Positions 24,013-34,045 of a stretch of DNA of 64,000 nt are shown piece after piece. This stretch comes from Cricetomys ansorgei (taxonomy: Eukaryota > Chordata > Mammalia > Rodentia > Nesomyidae): assembly GCA_026225945.1 (NCBI GenBank), contig JAMJFZ010001871.1:847001-911000 (forward strand), written 5' to 3'. Each line of letters starts with the position of its first letter. Within the stretch, counting starts at the first letter, position 1. Made by a program: the position numbers and the translations under genes. Under the pieces are notes generated by a model that did not search any database, was not told the DNA's origin, and worked only from the letters and a program-made list of their open reading frames with translations.

Positions 24013-24720
24013 CAGTGTTCCAGAGACTCTCTCCAAAATAATGGCCTACTGCCATTGATCTTGGTTGCCTGTCAGATCTTGATTGTACGATGCTGCTGCT
24101 GAAGACACAACATACTTTGGTCATAGGATATGGAGAAATCAATTTGCTACTGACTAGAAATTTTGCCCTTAATAGCTAACTTTTTTAAGTACTAGAAGTT
24201 GCTATACAGGCTTTGTGGGAGGTAATGTCATCAACAGTCTTAACCAGATACAAGCCCCTTGAGATATAATAATAATCAGCATGGAAAGATATGCTCATAG
24301 ATCTAATACTGGCATAAGTTTTATTGTGATAACCAACTGTTTTTGATCTTTTAAAAATGTTTGCTCCATTGAAGGTAACTTAAGCCTCACTGCAGATCTA
24401 GCATAGAGTCCATGGTGAAGAAGCTTATAGGCCCCAAGGGTGAACCTACTATGATTATCCTGCCCAGTGGACATAGTATCCACTTGCTTTCTAAATCTCT
24501 CCATAGCCACAGATTAATACAGTCTTCAGACCTTATCAGGGAAGTGGAGGAAGGGAAAACAAAAACTCTCAAGAGATAACTTTTATTTATTATATTTTTA
24601 AATATATGATGCCACAAAACAGCTTGCATTGAGTAAGATATATCCAGCTGCTCAACCTTCCATGGCATTGTTGTACCTCTGATGTTCTGGATATGATCTA
24701 GATGTTTCACTCATCGGATG
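24013..24720 (+). mobile_element. L1 3'-UTR-like segment, copy B
   Basis: It contains actgccattgatcttggttg, gctgctgctgaagacac and actttggtcataggatatgg. It continues with aatcagcatggaaagatatg, ttttattgtgataaccaact and aagcttataggccccaaggg. The order matches a rodent L1-associated 3' UTR family as I recall it. Its first 230 shared bases repeat copy A at 23,191. Confidence 0.6.
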
Positions 24721-24954
24721 ACAGAAACTGTGGCCTGTCAACATTCCATCATGGATATAGGAGTTACTTGGGAGGCCCCTCACTGTTGAGGTATAATTGA
24801 ACATATTTCTAAATACTACATTCACTGATTTCTATGTGCACCAATTTCTGTGTATATTTTGTATATTTTGTAGGAGATTTACAGAAGACAAAGAATGCTG
24901 AAAATGAGATAAACATGTGATCAGTGAATATTTGACCCATCCGATGATATTTAT
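24721..24954. other. Unassigned spacer
   Basis: Nothing is recognised between the L1-like segment and the MaLR LTR. Confidence 0.4.
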
Positions 24955-25318
24955 AGTGGATCTAATGTGAAATGTCTCCCATACCCTCAAGTTTTGAACA
25001 CTTGGTCCTTAGTTGGTGGTATTATGGGAAGTCACTGAAACTTGCAGGGGTGGAGCCCAGCAGGAGGCAGCAGGTCACCTGAAGTGGAGCCTTGGAAATA
25101 AAGTACCCTTAATCACTTCTTGTCACTCTGAGTTTTCTCTTTGCAAGGAACCAAGCACTGATCATCTGTGAGATGCTTTTTCAGCCATAGTGTTCTTTCC
25201 AAACACATGAAGCTAAGAAATCATGGGCTGAACCCTGTGGAGCCATTAGCCCAAATAAATACTTCCTTAAGCTGCTTCTAGAAGGCATTTTGGTCACAGA
25301 AACCCAAAAGTAAATAAA
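24955..25318 (+). mobile_element. MaLR-type LTR
   Basis: The phrases gtgaaatgtctcccataccc, gaacacttggtccttagttg, gaaacttgcaggggtggagc and cccaaataaatacttcctta, then ttggtcacagaaacccaaaa, follow the order of the same LTR type as at 43,937. The AATAAA poly(A) signal is at about 25,255. No target duplication could be fixed. Confidence 0.7.
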
Positions 25319-25408
25319 ATGATACTCTTAAGTGGAAGGTACATGAACTCTGATTTTAGGTTTGGGAGGAAGGCATGTGTGACATACCAATAATGAAAGA
25401 CAACCTGC

Positions 25409-25440
25409 ATTCAGCATTTAAAAATATTTAAATGCTGAAT
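25409..25440. repeat. Perfect palindrome, 14-base arms
   Basis: The arm attcagcatttaaa (25,409-25,422) is exactly complementary to tttaaatgctgaat (25,427-25,440) around a 4-base loop aata. It directly abuts the AT microsatellite. Confidence 0.95.
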
Positions 25441-25447
25441 ATATATA

Positions 25448-25489
<42 letters not shown>
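25439..25489. repeat. (AT)n microsatellite
   Basis: About 25 AT units with one interruption near 25,450. It lies between the palindrome and the L1 3' UTR end, so it may derive from the L1 tail. Confidence 0.95.
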
Positions 25490-25490
<1 letters not shown>

Positions 25491-25975
25491 TGAAATAGAA
25501 TTACATCGATTTCTCCCCTTCATTTCTTCCTTCCAGCCACTCTCAGAAACTCTCCCTTAAACCCCTCATGTCTCCCCACTCTCAAGTTTATAGCCTCTTT
25601 TTCTTTACTATTTATATCATACATATGGATGTGTGTGTGTGTGTGTGTGTGTGTGTATACATATACAAAATCTGTGAGTCCATTTTTGTTGTTTGTGTAT
25701 AAATTGTTTCAAAGCTTACCAATCTGTGTTGAACAACCAATAAAGAAACTCGTTCCTGGGAGAGGATAATTCTCTTCTAAGTAGTCATTAGTTGCCTGTA
25801 GTTTTTTGCCTAGGAGTGGGACACTGTAAAATTTTCTCCCTTCCATATTAACACATTTATTAGTATTTCTGTTGTTCCTGTCTTGTTTATGCTAAGCAAC
25901 CATTTCACAGCAGACTTCCTGGTGTCAGCATTTTGTGCCGTTATCTGGACCCTATATTCCATTTGTTGTTCTATA
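25490..25975 (-). mobile_element. L1 3' UTR (rodent Lx/L1 type)
   Basis: The phrases ttgaaatagaattacatcga, tatagcctctttttctttac, gaacaaccaataaagaaact and gttgcctgtagttttttgcc, then acagcagacttcctgg, parallel the copy at 11,745 in order and orientation. An internal (TG)n lies at 25,630-25,657. Confidence 0.75.
25630..25657. repeat. (TG)14 within L1 3' UTR
   Basis: Uninterrupted TG units at the position where the sister copy at 11,876 has CA-rich sequence. Confidence 0.9.
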
Positions 25976-28067
25976 ATATCTTATCACAAATAATGTCTTT
26001 TCTAAGACACTGGATACCAGTTTAGCAAAAGAGGTATTATAGGAATGACAGAGGAGGAGGAAAGGAAGAAGGACAAGCAGTAAGAAGAGAACAGAGGGAA
26101 TGAAGGAAAGAAAGGAAGAAATTAGTAGGAAAGAAGACTATAATGCTGTATTGATGCTCACTGGTGAGATATTCCAAAAAACAAAACAAAACAAAACAGG
26201 AGCCCAACACTATGCTTATCTTACCACATGCTTTCTTCCTGACTCATTCCCTCCAAGTGAGGGGAGTCCACAGAATCAGCTCAAAAGTAATTCTGAAACA
26301 TAGTTTAGTGAAAAAAAAAATCAATACCGTTCAGTCAATCATATTTCAAGGCACTGCAAAGTTATGTTCTCTGTAATAAAGTAGGTCATCTCCCTCTCAT
26401 TGAGACAAGGCAAGTAGTCTTGGGTGGAGATAAGAAACAGTAATACATACACTACAGTGTTTAGACCAATCAATGCACCTCTCTAACTTGAAAGCCACCA
26501 AATAAACAATTGATATCCTGCAGGCCCAGCACTTAAGGCAGCTCCAGGCGGCTACCAGGCCAGCCATTTATTTCCATTTCCCGATCCCTTCAGAACATCA
26601 TTAACACCAGGGAAGCATTAAGACTGCAAGCGGGACAGATTCACATCTGCCTGGGTAACCGTGAGAGCTAATCTGTTTGAAACACTAGAGAGCTGCTTAG
26701 CATTTCTCTTTTGCTGATGGCATCACCCTCACCAGATTGACTCTAAACATCACTGCCAGAGGGGTTGCTTCTGCTTTGTTCCTCTCCGTGGGAAAACTTT
26801 CATTTCTCCCCACAGAGAACTAGCAGACACTGACTTTGTATTCCAAATGCAGCTAATGCCGTTTTTCAAGTCATTTCTTCTCATGAAAAATGGGAAGCGT
26901 GCTAACGATGCTGCACCTTGCAAATCAGACTCCAAAGTGACAGTCAAAATGGTGTCTTATGTATGCTTGTATGCATTCTTAAATGTACTATTCTCTTTTT
27001 TATGCATCCCCCAAAGATAAATGTTTTGGACAAATAATCAACTTTAGTTTTTTTTGTTTTTTGTTTTTCTTATATTGTCAAGCTTGGCAAATCTTTTAGC
27101 AGCTGTCAGAGTAAATTTATTACCAAAGATGTCTCTATACCCTTATGTAATCCAGAAGGAAAAGTCCTGGTGATGGGTTTTATTTTACCCCTTTTGCAGA
27201 CTTAATATCTAGCATGATTAGGATGCAGAAGCAGAGTTGGCAATATGAAACCTCCAACTGCCATCCATTATGTAGTAATGAATCAAAACAGATTGTCTGA
27301 AATTGCAACACTTGAAACTTCCCTTTAGTCACATAACCAGAACTATAGGCAGAAAGGGGCTATCACATCTGGAATTGTAGATACACACACTTGAAGATTA
27401 AAAATGCAGTGCATTCCGGGAAAAATAGCAAACCAGATTCTGGCTTAGTATATGACTTTTGTTTAAATCATAGAAGCAAACAAACAAAATAGCTTTCAAA
27501 ATTCAATGAAAAATACAGAAAACAGAGAAAAGCACCACTCTTTTAAAAGAGGCTATCAATATCTTCTTCCTTTGGAGTCTGGAAAGAATGCTCCAGAATT
27601 TCTGATAGTGATGAAAGGTTGCAGAGCCCAAGTGACTGTAAATTAAAACAATTTCATGAATTTCAAAATTAAAAGAACATAGACAATATACATACAATCA
27701 CAGATTCATGGATGCTCATTAGATATCTGTAATCATTATAAAATATATATGATAAATAGGTAATCTTTGGGAGTATTCAGTCTAGGTGTGCTCAATGAGA
27801 TACAGATTTTTAAAATGCAAACACTGGCAAATGTACCTAGAACATCCCTAAACTTTTAAATACTCAGAGAGAAAAAATTTGTGGAAGTTATAAAATAATT
27901 TTATGGAAAAAATTGTCAAAGTGTATACACACACATACACACATACATACACACACACACACACATGACTTTAACAGATTGAATTGATAGTATAACATGA
28001 TTAGATGGTATAAATATGATTTGAGCCTTGAAATATAATAATGGTAGCTTTAGAATTGTAATTTTGA
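25976..28067. other. Mostly unique sequence, candidate conserved non-coding block
   Basis: No gene was recognised. A purine-rich stretch at about 26,045-26,125 and (AAAAC)n at 26,177-26,199 are simple sequence. From 26,500 to 27,450 the sequence is of high complexity with no repeat I recognise, and the 65-codon minus frame at 26,750-26,947 is not protein-like. An interrupted (CA)n tract lies at 27,925-27,966. Confidence 0.5.
27925..27966. repeat. (CA)n microsatellite, interrupted
   Basis: CA units with CATA interruptions, ending in an uninterrupted CA run at about 27,949-27,966. Confidence 0.9.
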
Positions 28068-28276
28068 TTAGTGTCACCAAACTAAGATCTATGGGACAAA
28101 TCCAGCCTGCTACCTGTTTTGGTAAAGTTTTATTATGACCCATTCATTTACATTGTGTCAATAGAAGCCTTTGTGCTATAAAATTGAGCCAAGTCGTTGC
28201 TGCAGAGACCATATGGCTGATAAAATAGGGTACATTCATGATGTAGCCCTTTAGAGAGAAAGCTTGCCAGCTCTCA
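28068..28276 (+). mobile_element. hAT-type MITE, near full length
   Basis: The phrases gtcaccaaactaagatctat, caaatccagcctgctacctg, taaagttttattatgaccca, ttcatttacattgtgtcaat, gctgcagagaccatatggct and tgtagccctttagagagaaa follow an old mammalian hAT MITE whose ends are caggggtcggcaaact and its complement. Both ends are recognisable, so it is close to complete at about 208 bases. It is non-autonomous and carries no transposase. Confidence 0.75.
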
Positions 28277-29317
28277 TTACAGGTGAGTTTACGAGGCTAG
28301 ATGGATACAAACTCCTGCTCTGGTAAGCTACCAAAACTTGTTAATTTATCTGTGTCTCAGTTTTCTCTTTTCTCTCCTCTCTCCCATTTTGTTGTTTTGG
28401 TATGCAGCTGTAAGATTTTTCAACTCATATACTCTGAGTTATTCCTTGAGAGTCTCTTTAAACTATCTGCACAATAATATCCTTTCTCTATATTCTCATT
28501 ATATTATGTTCAAAGTTCAATCTTATCATTGACAATGTCAAAGAGACGTTTATGGCTGTAACCATCACTTAAAGAAGATAATCAGAAATAAGACTCATGT
28601 TTTAATTGCATTCATATTTTGATGTAGATAGACAATGCCAGCCACGGCATACATCTTCCAAACATTTGCGGAAAGAGCAAATGGTGGTCATTTGTTTTGT
28701 TTGCTTTTTGCAACTCTTAGTCAAGTCTCAGAAGCAGGCAGAGGGCTATATTATGATCACAGAAAATGTTATCTACTGATAAAGCAAGACATTCTGATAT
28801 AGCCCAAGAGATGTAGGAAAACAGGAATAGAATGACATTCACAGTGAGTTGGGAAGTACTCACTTCCACAAGTTTCTGCTATGGTGTCGGTACGAGAAGG
28901 GTCTTGGGAGTTAAATCTGTGGACTTACACACCATTTAAACTCTCATTGATAATGGCTTTCTAATTAGCTCCTTTGTTTCTTTCATGGGTACCTGGGCTA
29001 CAACTCCTAAAACAACCTTGAGCCTTCCTAATTTGCTTCAGTTCACTTCTTTAGAGGTTTGGAAGGCATGCTCTGAAGAGCTGTAAATCCTGGAGCAAAC
29101 AATCCTCTAGATGACCAGGGTAATTACATCTACATTCCTCTTGTGCAGCTTCTCCCATGGAAGCCAGCGGAGAATTATGTTGTACTAGGCAAATTTCATC
29201 AACATTTGCATAGAAATTACCTTTCTGTTCACTTTTTGAAAAATATGGCCAAAGAGAAGCTTTTCTGTTTGAGGGTGGCCGCAAGGAAGGATAGAATATG
29301 AAAAGTCAATTTTAGTG
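28277..29317. other. Unassigned, mostly unique sequence
   Basis: No repeat or gene was recognised. A 77-codon minus-strand frame at 29,051-29,284 has no family I know. The block 28,640-29,290 is relatively high in complexity. Confidence 0.45.
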
Positions 29318-29465
29318 ATTACTTGTACATGCCTGGTATTATGATTGACGTATTTGCATAAGTTGTTGCATATTATCCTTGCAATAGCTTCTTGATGTAA
29401 ACTTTATTATTTCCATTATAAAGATAGAGAACTTGCAGCTAAGACAATTGGACTAACCTTTCCTA
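29318..29465 (-). mobile_element. MIR SINE
   Basis: On the minus strand the text gcaagttctctatctttata, atggaaataataaagtttac and attgcaaggataatatgcaa, then ataataccaggcatg, follows the MIR core and 3' region in order. Ancient mammalian element. Confidence 0.75.
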
Positions 29466-30339
29466 GAAAGGTAGGTTTTTCTTTTTTGAACACAAGTATT
29501 AAAACACCACATTATACCCCACAAATATAAGCAATTATGACATTTCAAATGTAAAAAAAATTAAAGATCAATTAAAATAAGCTATGCTAAAGCAAGCCAC
29601 AGCAAACAAAGTAGTAACAAAATCTAATATTTTTAAAAGGAAGACTAAAAAATCCAACATTCAAAAAACCTAAATTTACTGTATTCAAAACTACTGAATT
29701 GCCAATGCTTGCAAAACGGGGAATTGTAACCCATTACCAGGAGGAAAATGTGGTATTGGTAAAAGATACGTACATGACAAAGGTAGTGAAATGAACAAAC
29801 AAAAGCAATGAAAGAACTTGCATAATCATGTTCAGTGAGCTCAAGTCACTATGAAGATGAGTGGAATGATGTCAGAAACAGAAGATCAAATAGAATCAGT
29901 GTACAGCCTGGGGCAGCACAGAGTGTGAGCTTTAACACAGAACAGGTACTGTAGGACTTCTCATGCAAACTTAAAGGACTGATGGAAAATGTGGGCCAGA
30001 AAATGGTGGGGGAATACTACATATAAGCTCAGTCTAGTGACTTGCTAGACACTTTCTTGTAAAGAAACACATACCCATTTATGAAAGAATGTTTGTGCTC
30101 CTTTGGTCTTCACATAGCTAGTCATCACAAAAGGTAGTGGTTTAATGCAAATAACCATGTGCTTCTTATGGATTAGATGGGCAGTCACAAAAGTTTTAAT
30201 TCCTCACCTGGCCTACCTCATCTTCAGTCATTTGATAATCATCTAGTTGGGTTGAATGATCTAAGATGGTCTCATCCAGATGCCTAGCTGTTGGTGACAG
30301 ACCCTGATGAAGCTATGTCTTCCTCACAGCCGAGATGCT
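29466..30339. other. Unassigned sequence
   Basis: No gene or confident repeat was recognised. The stretch 29,480-29,720 is A-rich, but I could not tie it to an element. Confidence 0.45.
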
Positions 30340-30455
30340 CTTTCTTTTGAGGTAGCATCTCACTCTGTAGCATGTGCTGGCCACGTAACATGTAATAGTC
30401 TTGTCTCAGCCTCCCAAGTGCTGGAGTCAAAGATATGAACATCTACCCCTAGCAG
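30340..30455 (-). mobile_element. B1/PB1-like SINE, degenerate
   Basis: The phrases tctcactctgtagcatgtgc and cagcctcccaagtgctggag are a diverged reverse-complement B1-type body. No intact end is visible. Confidence 0.6.
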
Positions 30456-30519
30456 AGAGTTAGCTTTTCAAAACAGCACAAGAGAAAGCAAACCTAATAG
30501 GTATTTCAAAAGTTTCCTA

Positions 30520-30684
30520 TAGCCTGGGTTGTAGTGGCACACTCCTTTAAACCCAGCACCTGGGAGGCAGAGGCAAAGGGGTCTCTGTGAGTTCAAGGGC
30601 AGCCTGGTCTACAGAGTGAGTTCCAGGACAGACAAAGTTACAGCAGAGCAACCATGTCTTGAGACCCCTCTTACCCCCAAAACC
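30520..30684 (+). mobile_element. B1 SINE with 9-base target duplication
   Basis: The phrases agcctgggttgtagtggcac, cctttaaacccagcacctgg, gtctctgtgagttcaagggc and agcctggtctacagagtgag, then ttccaggacag, are a clear B1. The 9-base word agtttccta flanks it exactly (30,511-30,519 and 30,685-30,693). Confidence 0.95.
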
Positions 30685-30769
30685 AGTTTCCTAAATGGAA
30701 TTTTTGTATGTCTAATTAGTCAAAGAAAGTCACCTTGCCAAGGCAGATGTAGGAAAGGATCTCTGAGTC

Positions 30770-31020
30770 TATAACTTTTCTAGTGCCATTTCTTGGTCTC
30801 TTTTCCTTCTCTTTGTTTGTTTTGTCTTATACTGGTTTGTTTGTTTTATATTATACTATATTATATTCCCTTAAATTTTTGTTTGTTTTCTAAGGAGAGT
30901 AAGAAAAGGCATAAATTTGGATGGGATAGAAGTGGAGAGATTTGGCAGACATAGACAGAGGGGAAACTGTAATCAGGATATATTATATAAGAAAATAAAT
31001 CTATTTTTTATTAAAAAAAA
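30770..31020 (+). mobile_element. L1 3' end
   Basis: The phrases gttttgtcttatactggttt and gttttctaaggagagtaaga, then tttggatgggatagaagtgg, aggggaaactgtaatcagga and aatctattttttattaaa, match the terminal part of a rodent L1 3' UTR with its A-rich tail. The same terminus occurs at 43,066-43,178 and, reversed, at the left end of the 46.6 kb L1. Confidence 0.8.
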
Positions 31021-31084
31021 TAAAGGGACAATGGAAACACAAGGACAGAGGCAGGATTCATTAGAAGTAATTCTTTCAAATTAC

Positions 31085-31425
31085 AAGATGCTATCCTCAT
31101 GGGAAGATCCTTAGGATCCAGGAAGCCAACAATGAACAAGTTTCATGAAGTTAACAAAATCTACCAGACTCAGGGCCCCTCTGTTTCCAACATTATATAA
31201 GTAGTAAAGACCATTGCAGTTGCTCTACAGCTTTTTACCTGTAGAGCTATCTGCAGGTTGTACAGAGACATCCAGGGAAGTGGGCTTTATACATCATCAT
31301 CCATGCATGAATGGGCTGGTTGAGTAGTCCATACCCCTATAAATAACCCCATAAACTCACTGGTTAGCCAAGTTGGAGTTTGGTTAGAGCCATTTTATCC
31401 TATCTGGGGTGAACAGATGTTCATT
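31085..31425 (+). mobile_element. Rodent LTR, probably MaLR/ERVL-like, type A
   Basis: The region has a TATA-like ttatataa at 31,193 and ends with aaataaccccataaactcac, tggttagcc. The same architecture (ccttaggat ... ttatataag ... aaataacc ... tggttcacc) occurs at 53,755-54,095, so the two are the same family. I recall this ending from rodent MaLR/ORR1-like LTRs but do not fix the name. Confidence 0.6.
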
Positions 31426-31859
31426 CACATCTGCCTGGGAAAAGTCTCACAAATAGTAACAAATAAGTAATCTGGAAACTAAGCCCATGTTAGTCTGATT
31501 CTGAAATAGTACTGTTTTGCAGCAATAAATTAGAAAATCCACACTTGAAGGTAGTATAATACAAATGCTTAAATTATTCAAGGTTCTATTGAATGAGAGC
31601 ATATAGAACGTTTCTAGTGGTACCCAATCTGTAGAATTTCCTTAATTAACATAAGCTTTTATTAAATGTTATTAAGTATTATTCAGAGTAGTTTTTAACT
31701 AGTAGGTATTTAGCAATTATCTACTAAGTTACCTTGAGATTAAATGGTTCAATACTTTTCAAAACTTACTTTTTTGCTCAGTAACTTATTAGCTTCCCAT
31801 TTTATAAAAACATGTTTCATAGGGTACTTTCTTGGCATATAATATTAAAATTAGTTAAC
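31426..31859. other. Unassigned AT-rich sequence
   Basis: Nothing was recognised. Confidence 0.45.
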
Positions 31860-32060
31860 GATTTATTTTTTATTTTTATTTGTGTATATGTGTGTGTGCA
31901 TGCACATACACATATGTGTGCTACATCTGTGTAGGCACCTATGGAGGCTAAAGGAAAGCATCACATTCACTTGTGAATTGTTAACATAGGTGCTGGGAAT
32001 TGAATTCTCGTCCTTCAGAAGAGCTGCAGGCCCTCTTAACCACTGAGCCATACCTCTAGT
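31860..32060 (-). mobile_element. B2/B3 SINE
   Basis: The phrases ggcacctatggaggctaaag, ggtgctgggaattgaattct and tcttaaccactgagccatac are the reverse complement of B2/B3. The TG-rich 5' side (31,880-31,920) is its simple-sequence tail. Confidence 0.9.
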
Positions 32061-32466
32061 ACACAGAGAGTATACTAAAGGTAACACAGGCCTATGTGAA
32101 GTCCTAAATATCTCTTCATCTACAGTCTAATGGAGTATGTATGCCAGGATACATTAGATTGAGTATTATACATGTTTGTGTCTGATCATACAATCTATAG
32201 TGGGTGCATGTAGTGAGAGCCCTTCCAATTCAGAATTCCAGATGCCTGAACCTTGTATAGAACATAAATGCTTCAGGAAAAGAAAGGGCTGGATAATGCC
32301 CCAGAGTGATCCAAATGGCTCAGCCTAGCGAAAGTTCACATTACTTCTAATATTCGTTGGGCTAGAACCTAGTCATATATGTGGCCCAAATGAAACAAAG
32401 CATGGCTGTTTACATAATTATTTACTAAGTTGCAACAGTTTGTGGTACAGGATAGCAGATCTTTAA
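32061..32466. other. Unassigned sequence
   Basis: No gene or confident repeat was recognised. The part at 32,220-32,400 (ccaaatggctcagcctagcg) has the look of an old interspersed repeat but could not be placed. Confidence 0.4.
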
Positions 32467-32475
32467 AGAATTCAG

Positions 32476-32631
32476 ATTCAAGCCAGGCAGTAGTGGTGCA
32501 TGCCTTTAATCCCAGCACTAGGGATACAGAGGCAGGTGGATCTCTGTGAGTTCAAGGCCAATCTCATCTTGATCGTGAGTTCCAGAACAGCCAGAATTAC
32601 AAAAAAGAAACCCTGTTTCAAAAGTCAAAAA

Positions 32632-32686
<55 letters not shown>

Positions 32687-32687
32687 C
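32476..32687 (+). mobile_element. B1 SINE with (AAAT)n tail and target duplication
   Basis: The phrases agccaggcagtagtggtgca, tgcctttaatcccagcacta and ggtggatctctgtgagttca, then gaaaccctgtttcaaaa, are a clear B1. Its A-tail has become about 15 AAAT units (32,626-32,686). The word agaattcag flanks the unit at 32,467-32,475 and 32,688-32,696. Confidence 0.95.
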
Positions 32688-32696
32688 AGAATTCAG

Positions 32697-33557
32697 TCAT
32701 TAGTCATATATCTAAAATTTTATAATCTTAAGACCCTTATTTACATAGGAATAATTAGAATTTTGTTAAAAGGGGTAAGGTACTCTGATTTCTATGGGGA
32801 AACTGAATTAACAAATTAACAAATTAACAAACCGTTTTGAAGATATTATTTGTAATTTTATGCTGGATAACAGGGGTACTTTCTGGGTTGTACCAGAAAT
32901 ATGTATAATGTTATATCAAGTGCTGAATTTGTGTTTTGAGTTCTTGGTCTTGTTGCTGATTGAGAGTTTGATTTTGCTATGTGAGAAGGGTGGGAAGGGA
33001 AGATTGTTCATCCATTTGGATCAAATGTCTTATATTCATGAATAAGCAATCTACAAAAATTGATTCTGACTGGAGGAAAGGAACCTATTTTAAAATGCAT
33101 TTTACTTATACTTATGTGGAGGCTCTCTGTAAAGAATCTGGAAAATTTTAGAACATGTGCCTGTACCTTCATGACAAATCCTAAAGCCTGAATCAGGCCA
33201 TGGCTTCCTGCAACCTCTCTCAGGGACAGGAAGTTATGAGACACTCTGTGCTGTGAATTGCTAGCTCTTAGATTAAGACCTTAGCTTCTCCATGCTCTTT
33301 GCCATGACTTTCATGCTGAACTAAATCGTGTGATGCAAAACTTCCTAAGGCTGTTAAAGGGTCATAAAAAGTTATGATTCTCTCCTTTTTCTGAGGATTG
33401 ATCTGGAGAACCCTCAAGAGAATTTTCTCAGGCAGTGTACTCTGAAGGCTGCTGTCTACAGAGGCTCCTCTGGCTTCCCTGACACCACTTTCATGGCAAC
33501 TTTTTATCTTTCTCCCCACATCTTCCTAGCCTCACTCTTGATAAATCTCTTCCCAGG
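32697..33557. other. Unassigned sequence
   Basis: No gene or confident repeat was recognised. Three 9-base units (aattaacaa) lie at about 32,806-32,832. Minus-strand frames at 33,008-33,244 and 33,268-33,519 have no recognisable domain. Confidence 0.45.
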
Positions 33558-33604
33558 GTTTTTTGTTTGCTTGTTTTTGTTTTGTTTTGTTTTTGTTTGT
33601 TTGT
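33558..33604. repeat. (TTTTG/TTTG)n simple repeat
   Basis: Irregular T-runs separated by single Gs, about 47 bases. Confidence 0.9.
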
Positions 33605-33923
33605 GTAGTAGTACACTACTGTGGGGGCTCAGCAAGGAGACAAGGGGACATTTTTCATATGTGGAAGTCCTGCCAGATCTCAGCAGAGAGAACCACCATC
33701 CTGGCTAGCGACATACTCAATTGACAGTGGAACCTGAAGAGTGTCCACTTAGGTGTTTTATTGATTCAGAACTCCTCAGGTGCAGATCATAAGCAATCAC
33801 ACAACCCCCACTGAAATCCAACACCTACAGACAATACAAAATGCCAAGGCCTATGCATCCCTTTTTCTAACAGTGCACAAAAACAATTTTGAACATACCT
33901 AAAACTAAACTTCCCCAACACGT
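33605..33923. other. Unassigned sequence
   Basis: Possibly a reversed LTR or other retroelement fragment, judging from its complexity and position between a simple repeat and a B1, but no family was recognised. Confidence 0.3.
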
Positions 33924-34045
33924 TTGGTTTTTGTTTTGTTGAAACAGGGTTTCTCTGTTGTAGCTCTGGCCTTGAACTCAAAGAGATCCACCTGCCTCTG
34001 CCTCCCAAGTCTTGGGATTAAAAGTATGTGCTCCCAACACCTGGT
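33924..34045 (-). mobile_element. B1 SINE
   Basis: The phrases gttgaaacagggtttctctg, ctctggccttgaactcaaag, agatccacctgcctctgcct and cttgggattaaaagtatgtg are the reverse complement of B1, slightly shortened. Confidence 0.93.

Noticed and set aside
29051..29284. 77-codon minus frame as a gene
   Set aside because: No family recognised and no supporting structure such as splice context or a poly(A) tail.
32518..32700. Minus-strand frame with repeated LFIY
   Set aside because: It is the translation of the (AAAT)n tail of a B1 SINE.
33605..33923. Reversed LTR
   Set aside because: Only a vague resemblance. No ends, TATA or known text could be placed.
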